DNA of 64,000 nucleotides from Perilla frutescens. Taxonomy: Eukaryota; Streptophyta; Magnoliopsida; Lamiales; Lamiaceae. The notes under the pieces are model-generated. The model saw only the letters and a program-made list of their open reading frames with translations. It had not been told where the DNA came from and did no database searches. The stretch lies in assembly GCA_026008535.1 (NCBI GenBank), contig BRKX01000006.1, forward strand, positions 4,548,501-4,612,500, read 5' to 3'. How positions within the stretch are numbered: position 1 is the stretch's first letter; each line of letters starts with the position of its first letter. The position numbers and the translations under genes are program-made. Positions 57,201 through 64,000 of this stretch are shown in pieces.

Positions 57201-60200
57201 TCTGTTCAGCTACAATGTAGCCAGCCACACAAGGGTACTAAAGTAATTTAGAATCATCATTATGTAACATCTAGACCCTATTTTCTCTCTCCTCTCTCCT
57301 CTCTCCTCCCATTTATTATTGGTAATGTGGTCGGCCACAATGTAGCCATTTAGAAGTACTTTTTAGTTACAATGAGTCTGTTCAGCTACAATGTAGCCAG
57401 CGACACAAGGTTACTAAAATAATTTAGAATCATTATTATGTATGATCTAGACTCTGTTTTATCTCCCCTCTCTCCTCCCATTTATTATTGGTAATGTGGT
57501 CGGCCACAATGTAGCCACTTAGAAGCACTCTTTAGTTACAATAGTTATGTTCAGCTATAATGTAGCCAACCACACAAGGGTACTAAAGTAATTTAGAATC
57601 TTCATTATGTAAGATCTAGAGCCTCTTTTCTCTCTCCTCTCTCCTCCCATTTATTATTGGTAATGCGGTCGGCCACAATGTAGCCATTTAGAAGTACTTT
57701 TTAGTTACAATGAGTCTGTTCAGCTACAATATAGCCAGCGACACAAGGTTACTAAAATAATTTAGAATCATTATTATGTAAGATCTAGACCCTGTTTTAT
57801 CTCCCCTCTCTCATCCCATATATTATTGGTAATGTGGTCGGCGACAATGTAGCCACTTAGAAGCACTCTTTAGTTACAATAAGTCTATTCAGCTATAATG
57901 TTGCCAACCACACAAGGGTACTAAAGTAATTTAGAATCATTATTATGTAAGATCTAAACCCTCTTTTCTCTCTCCTCTCTCCTTCCATTTATTATTGGTA
58001 ATGTGGTCGGCCACAATGTAGCCATTTAGAAGCACTCTTTAGTTACAATAAGTCTGTTCAGCTATAATGTAGTCAGCCACACAAGGGTATTAAATTAATT
58101 TAGAATCATTATTATATAAGATCTAGACCCTCTTTTCTATCTCTTCTCTCCTCCCATTTATTATTGGTAATATGGTCGGCCACAATGTAGCCATTTAGAA
58201 ACAATCTTTAGTTACAATAAGTTTGTTCAGCTACATTGTAGCCAGCAACACAAGGGTACTAAAGTAATTTAGAATCATTTTTATGGAAGATCTAGCCCCT
58301 CTTTTCTCTCTCATCTATCCTCTCTTCTCTCATTTATTATTAGTAATGTGGTCGGTCACAATGTAGCCATTTAGAAGCACTTTTTAGTTACAATAAATCT
58401 GTTCAGCTACAATGTAGCCAGACACACAAGGGTACCAAAGTAATATAGAATCATTATTATGTAAGATCTAGGCCCTCTTTTCTCTCTTCTCTCTCCTCTC
58501 TCCTTCCATTTATTATTGATAAAGTGGTCGGTCACATTGTAGCTATTTAGAAGCACTTTTTAGTTACAATAAGTCATGTAGCCAGCCACACAAGGGTACT
58601 GACGTAATTTGGAATCATTATTATGTAAGATTTAGACCCTCTTTTCTTTCTCTTCTCTCCTCCAATTTTTTATTGGTAATGTGGTCGGCCACAATGTAGC
58701 CACTTAGAAGCACTCTTTAGTTACAATAAGTCTGTTCAGCTACAATGTAGCCAGCCACACAAGGGTACTAAAGTAATTTAGAATCATCATTATGTAAGAT
58801 CTAGACCCTCTTTTCTCTCTCCTCTCTCCTCCCATTTATTATTGGTAATGCGGTCGGCCACAATGTAGCCATTTAGAAGTACTTTTTAGTTACAATGAGT
58901 CTGTTCAGCTACAATGTAGCCAGCGACACAAGGTTACTAAAATAATTTAGAATAATTATTATGTAAGATCTAGACCCTGTTTTATCTCCCCTCTCTCATC
59001 CCATTTATTATTGGTAATGTGGTCGGCCACAATGTAGCCACTTAGAAGCACTCTTTAGTTACAATAAGTCTGTTCAGCTATAATGTAGCCAACCACACAA
59101 GGGTACTAAAGTAATTTAGAATTATTATTATGTAAGATCTAAACTCTCTTTTCTCTCTCCTCTCTCCTTCCATTTATTATGGGTCATGTGGTCGGCCACA
59201 ATGTGGCTATTTAGAAGCACTCTTTAGTTACAATAAGTGTATTCAACTATAATGTAGCAAACCAGATAAGGGTACACAAGTAATTTAAAATCATAATTAT
59301 GTAAGATCTAGACCCTCTTTTCTCTCTCCTCTCTTCTCCCATTTATTATTGGTAATGTGGTCGGCCACAATGTAGCTATTTAGAAGCACTCTTTAGTTAC
59401 AATAAGTGTATTCAATTATAATGTAGCAAGCCAGACAAGGGTACTAAAGTAATTTAAAATCATAATTATGTAAGATCTAGACCCTCTTTTCACTCTCCTC
59501 TCTCCTCACATTTATTATTGGTAATGTGGTCGGCCACAATGTAGCCATTTAGAAGCACTTTTTAGTTACAATAAGTCCGTTCAGCTACAATATAGGCAAC
59601 CACAGATTGGTACTAAAGTAATTTAGAATCATTATTATGTAAGATCTAGACGTTTTTTCTCTCTCCTCTCTCCTCCCATTTATTATTGGTAATATGGTCG
59701 GCCACAATCTAGCCAGTTAGAAGCACTATTTAGTTACAATAAGTCTGTTAAGCTACAATGTAGTTAGCCACACAAGGGTACTAAAGTAATTTAGAACCAT
59801 TATTATGTAAGATCTAGACTCTCTTTTCTCTCTCCTCACTCCTCCCATTTATTATTGGTAATGTGGTCGACACAATGTAGCCATTTAGAAGCACTCTTTG
59901 GTTACAATAAATATGTTCAGCTAAAATGTAGCCAACCACACAAGGGTACTAAAGTAATTTAGAATCATTATTATGTAAGATCTAAACCCTCTTTTCTCTC
60001 TCCTCTCTCCTTCCATTTATTATTAGTAATGTGGTCGGCCACAATGTAGCCATTTAGAAGCACTCTTTAGTTACAATAAGTCTGTTCAGCTACAATGTAG
60101 TCAGCCACACGAGGGTACTAAATTAATTTAGAATCATTATTATATAAGATCTAGACTCTCTTTTCTATCTCCTCTCTCCTCCCATTTATTATTGGTAATG

Positions 60201-62838
60201 TGGTCGGCCACATTGTAGCCATTTATAAACATTCTTTAGTTACAATAAGTTTGTTCAGCTACAATGTAGCCAGCAACACAAGGGTACTAAAGTAATTTAG
60301 AATCATTTTTATGTAAGATCTAGTCCCTCTTTTCTCTCTCATCTATCCTCTCTTCTCTCATTTATTATTAGTAATTTGGTCGGTCACAATGTAGCCATTT
60401 AGAAGCACTTTTTAGTTACAATAAATCTGTTCAGCTAAAATGTAGCCAACCACACAAGGGTACTAAAGTAATTTAGAATCATTATTATGTAAGATCTAAA
60501 CCCTCTTTTCTCTCTCCTCTCTCCTTCCATTTATTATTAGTAATGTGGTCGGCCACAATGTAGCCATTTAGAAGCACTCTTTAGTTACAATAAGTCTGTT
60601 CAGCTACAATGTAGTTAGCCACACAAGGGTACTAAAGTAATTTAGAATCATCATTATGTAAGATCTAGACTCACTTTTCTCTCTCCTCTCTCCTCCAATT
60701 TATTATTGGTAATGTGGTCGGCCACAATGTAACCATTTAGAAGCACTCTTTAGTTACAATAAGTCTTTTCAGCTACAATGTAGTCAGTCACACAAGGGTA
60801 CTAAAGTAATTCAGAATCATTATTATGTAAGATCGCAATAAGTCATGTAGCCAGCCACACAAGGGTACTAACGTAATTTAGAATCATTATAATGTAAGAT
60901 CTAGACCCTCTTTTCTTTCTCCTCTTTCCTCCCATTTTTAATTGGTAATGTGGTCGGCCACAATGTAGCCACTTAGAAGCACTCTTTAGTTACAATAAGT
61001 CTGTTCAGCTACAATGTAGCCAGCCACACAAGGGTACTAAAGTAATTTAGAATCATCATTATGTAAGATCTAGACCCTCTTTTCTCTCTCCTCTCTCCTC
61101 CCATTTATTATTGGTAATGCGGTCGGCCACAATGTAGCCATTTAGAAGTACTTTTTAGTTACAATGAGTCTGTTCAGCTACAATGTAGACAGCGACACAA
61201 GGTTACTAAAATAATTTAGAATAATTATTATGTAAGATCTAGACCCTGTTTTATCTCCCCTCTCTCATCCCATTTATTATTGGTAATGTGGTCGGCCACA
61301 ATGTAGCCACTTAGAAGCACTCTTTAGTTATAATAAGTCTGTTCAGCTATAATGTAGCCAACCACACAAGGGTACTAAAGTAATTTAGAATCATTATTAT
61401 GTAAGATCTAAACCCTCTTTTCTCTCTCCTCTCTCCTTCCATTTATTATTGGTAATGTGGTCGGCCACAATGTAGCCATTTAGAAGCACTCTTTAGTTAC
61501 AATAAGTCTGTTCAGCTACAATGTAGTGAGCCACATAAGGGTACTAAATTAATTTAGAATCATTATTATATAAGATCTAGACCCTCTTTTCTATCTCCTC
61601 CCATTTATTATTGATAATGTAGTCGGCCACAATGTAGCCATTTAGAAGCACTCTTTAGTTACAATAAGTCTGTTCAGCTACAATTTAGTCAGCCACACAA
61701 GGGTACTAAACTAATTCAGAATCCTTATTATGTAAGATCTAGACCCTCTTTCTCTGTCCTCTCTCCTTTCTCCTCCCATTTATTATTGTTAATGTGTTCA
61801 GCCACAATGTAGCCACTTAGAAGTACTCTTTAGTTTTAATACGTCTGTTCAGTTATAATGTAGCCAGCCACACAAGGTTACTAAAGTAATTTAGAATCAT
61901 TATTATGTAAGATCTAAACCTTCTTTTCTCTCTCCTCTCTCCTCCCATTTATTATTGGTAATGTGGTCGGCCACAATGTAGCCATTTAGAAGTACTCTTT
62001 AGTTACAATAAGTCTGTTCAGCTAGAATATAGCCAGCCACACAAGGGTACTAAATTAATTTAGAATCATTATTATGTAAGATCTAGACCCTCTTTTCTAT
62101 CTCTTCTCTCCTCCCATTTATTATTGGTAATGTGGTCGGCCACAATGTAACCATTTAGAAGCATTCTTTAGGTACATTAAGTTTGTTCAGCTACAATATA
62201 GCCAGCCACACAAGGGTACTAATGTAATTTAGAATCATTATTATGTAAGATCTAGACCCTCTTTTCTCTGTCCTCTCTCCTCTCCTCCCATTTATTATTG
62301 GTAATGTGGTCGGCGACAATGTAGCCACTTAGAAGCACTCTTTAGTTACAATAAGTCTGTTCAGTTATAATGTAGCCAGCCACACAAGGTTACTAAAGTA
62401 ATTTAGAATCATTATTATGTAAGATCTAAACCCTCTTTTCTCTTTTCTCTCTCCTCTCTCCTCCCATTTATTATTGGTAATGTGATCGGCTATAATGTAG
62501 CCATTTACAATAAGTCTGTTCAGCTACAATGTAGCCAGCAACACAAGTGTACTAAAGTAATTTAGAATCATTATTATGTAAGATCTAGACCCTATTTTCT
62601 TTCTCCTCCCATTTATTATTGGTAATGTGGTCGGCCACAATGTAGCCATTTAGAAGTACTCTTTGATTACAATAAATCTGTTCAGCTACAATGTAGCCAA
62701 TCACACAAGGGTACTAAAGTAATTTAGAACATTATTCTGTAAGATATATCTTGACCCTCTTTTCTCTCTCATCTCTCCTTTCTCCTCCTATTTATTATTG
62801 GTAATGTGGTCGGTCACAATGTAGCCATTTAGAAGCAC
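51290..62838. repeat. satellite array, ~65 units of ~170-185 bp with higher-order structure
   Basis: Each unit reads, in order: aagatctagaccctcttttc, a CT-rich tract (ctcctctctcc) of variable length, catttattattggtaatg, tggtcggccacaatgtagcc, atttagaagcactctttag, ttacaataagtctgttcagc, tacaatgtagccagccacac, aagggtactaaagtaattta. Units measured at agatct: 51,960, 52,143, 52,312, 52,487, 52,655 (spacing 183, 169, 175, 168). Much of the length variation is in the CT tract. The word caatgtagcc occurs twice per unit, suggesting an ancestral internal duplication. Higher-order periods of about 1.76 kb (left), 2.27 kb and 3.8 kb (right) are seen. Confidence 0.95.
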
Positions 62839-62842
62839 TCAG

Positions 62843-63776
62843 TTAGTTATATAGAAGAGGTGAGGGCTATATTATAGTTTAAGATGGGATTATGTGGCAA
62901 AATGGTTTTATTGTATTAATATTTATTTTTAGGGAAATAGTTGTGTTCGACTGTGTGGGACAACTTGGACTGTGTGGATTAAGGTCGACCCATTGGTCAA
63001 CTTTGCATGCGCTGACTTCACTAAAACGATCCGTTCTCAATCGTTTTTCGTCCGATTGAGCCGATTCAACTTGCACAATGCTCCTAACTCGATTTTCTAT
63101 CTTCCTAGGCTCTTCAATCAACCATTTGGATCATGTTGAATTATTTTCATCAATTCTCATGGGTTTTGCTCTTTAAATCCGGTTCAAAGGCCTAATTGGT
63201 TCCTCATTTAGCTCTCTGAGCACACACTTGATCATTTTGCATCAAATAATAATCAAATTCACCATTATTACTGCAACACTCACAAATACATAAAAAATAT
63301 CAAATGATAACATAATGAGCAGAAAAGCTATGAAAATCACACAACTTATTAACTTAAACATCATTAATTCATATCCAAAAATTATGTCAAATACATAGCT
63401 GTTAAATGGTGATGTAAAAGGTAAAATGGGGTCTGTGTTTAAAATTTCTCAAAAATTGGTGTGAGGCATGAGCTGATGGTTGTGGGCTTCCGATTGGACT
63501 AATATTTTGTACCCTAAGCTCATCTTTAATTTTGTCCAAATGTATATTTAAGTTCCCAAATTATTAACTTTTTTTTTTAAATTTCCGACGGTGTCTAAAC
63601 GATTTTTTTTAGGAGAAATTCTAAACACAGCCCCTGTTTTACTCTTCACAGCCTCCACTAATTTATAAAATATAAAAATAAATTTGATAAGTCATTTTTA
63701 TCCCTTAGCCCCCATAAATTTAAAACCCTAGCATAGCCCCCTACACTATAGCCCCCATTACTTTTCATATAACTAA
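62843..63776. mobile_element. possible non-autonomous element or right part of a satellite-bearing element
   Basis: 62,843-62,871 (ttagttatatagaagaggtg, then agggctata) is the inverted counterpart of 63,746-63,776 (ctatagcccccattactttt, then catataacta). Between them is non-coding DNA including a repeat related to 3590-3780 (cgattcaacttgca at about 63,062) and agccccc words at 63,620-63,760. Either this is a 0.93 kb element, or the right TIR pairs with 51,247. The two cannot be separated here. Confidence 0.35.
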
Positions 63777-64000
63777 GAAAATCTTTCAGTCATTCATCTG
63801 CAACAATAAGACGATAAAACAAAAAGAGAGATCGAGAGAAACTAGACACAATCCTTCTTCTGCAACAATAATTTTACCCGTGTTCTTCTCCATCACATGA
63901 ATTATTTACCATGGTAAGTTTTTGTTTTTGTTTGAAATCATATTGACTTTATGAACTGTAATTATCTTTGTAGTTCTTGAATTAAAAATGGGTGTGGCTA
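63777..64000. other. window end, 5'UTR-like sequence
   Basis: CT-rich with 'aaagagagatcgagagaaac' and an ATG-like segment near 63,911 (accatggtaagtttttg) that could be a first exon with an immediate donor. No coding frame can be followed to the window end. Confidence 0.25.

Noticed and set aside
51290..62838. CRISPR-like or minisatellite coding array
   Set aside because: Units are contiguous ~175 bp repeats with no unique spacers, and the host is a plant. Short open frames inside it are interrupted and unsupported.

Overview
This window is nuclear DNA from a flowering plant, most likely a eudicot. The evidence is AT-rich DNA with spliced genes, plant-specific gene families, Stowaway and hAT MITEs, CACTA and Mutator-like ends, an Athila-type LTR retrotransposon, a 5S-derived Cassandra-type LTR and a roughly 170-185 bp satellite array. 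The species cannot be fixed from the sequence. Only two host genes are convincingly intact. One is a 7-coding-exon NAK/AAK1-type protein kinase (minus strand, 9025 to 6076, spliced to 695 aa). The other is a small secreted-peptide precursor of the PIP/PIPL family (minus strand, 49927 to 49706). Almost everything else is mobile or repetitive DNA.

Layout. 1-5.6 kb holds MITEs (hAT-like 1775-2038, Stowaway-like near 3.9-4.2 kb), a 107 bp tandem duplication, a diverged Athila LTR fragment (4787-5050) and other LTR-like debris. 6.08-9.03 kb is the kinase coding region, with one or two candidate non-coding first exons near 10.2-10.3 kb and 12.74-12.86 kb. 13.4-14.4 kb is a long-TIR, Pack-MULE-like element with a GC-rich cargo. 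15,986-18,990 is a clean solo LTR with a perfect ATATT target duplication. 19-22.5 kb is AT-rich with diverged direct duplications. 22.6-24.7 kb is an unusual array of short motifs (TTAATCGAGGC/TTAATCGTGGC) that contains perfect hairpins. 24.7-28.0 kb is a decayed Mutator-like transposase remnant (plus strand) facing a decayed DUF1985/Ulp1-like gene (minus strand).

27.9-39.2 kb is a nearly complete but dead Athila-lineage Ty3/gypsy element on the minus strand. It has 1.6 kb LTRs, a tRNA-Asp-type primer site, gag, protease, RT, RNase H and integrase. A GC-richer foreign segment of about 670 bp is inserted into its RT. 39.2-45.3 kb is a nested mosaic: CACTA-like subterminal repeats and one clear CACTA terminus at 45,319, an LTR with a primer site in minus orientation, a Cassandra-like 5S-bearing LTR, and a LINE fragment with zinc-binding and RNase H domains. 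45.3-49 kb holds nested MITEs and a 240 bp near-perfect inverted repeat flanked by direct repeats. The PIP-like gene and its promoter occupy 49.7-50.4 kb. 51.3-62.84 kb is one satellite array of about 65 units with higher-order repeats of about 1.76, 2.27 and 3.8 kb. The last kilobase has TIR-like and LTR-like debris.

The two host genes show no evident functional link. The kinase family acts in endocytic and trafficking phosphorylation. The peptide family acts in extracellular immune and growth signalling, and its promoter carries W-box motifs.
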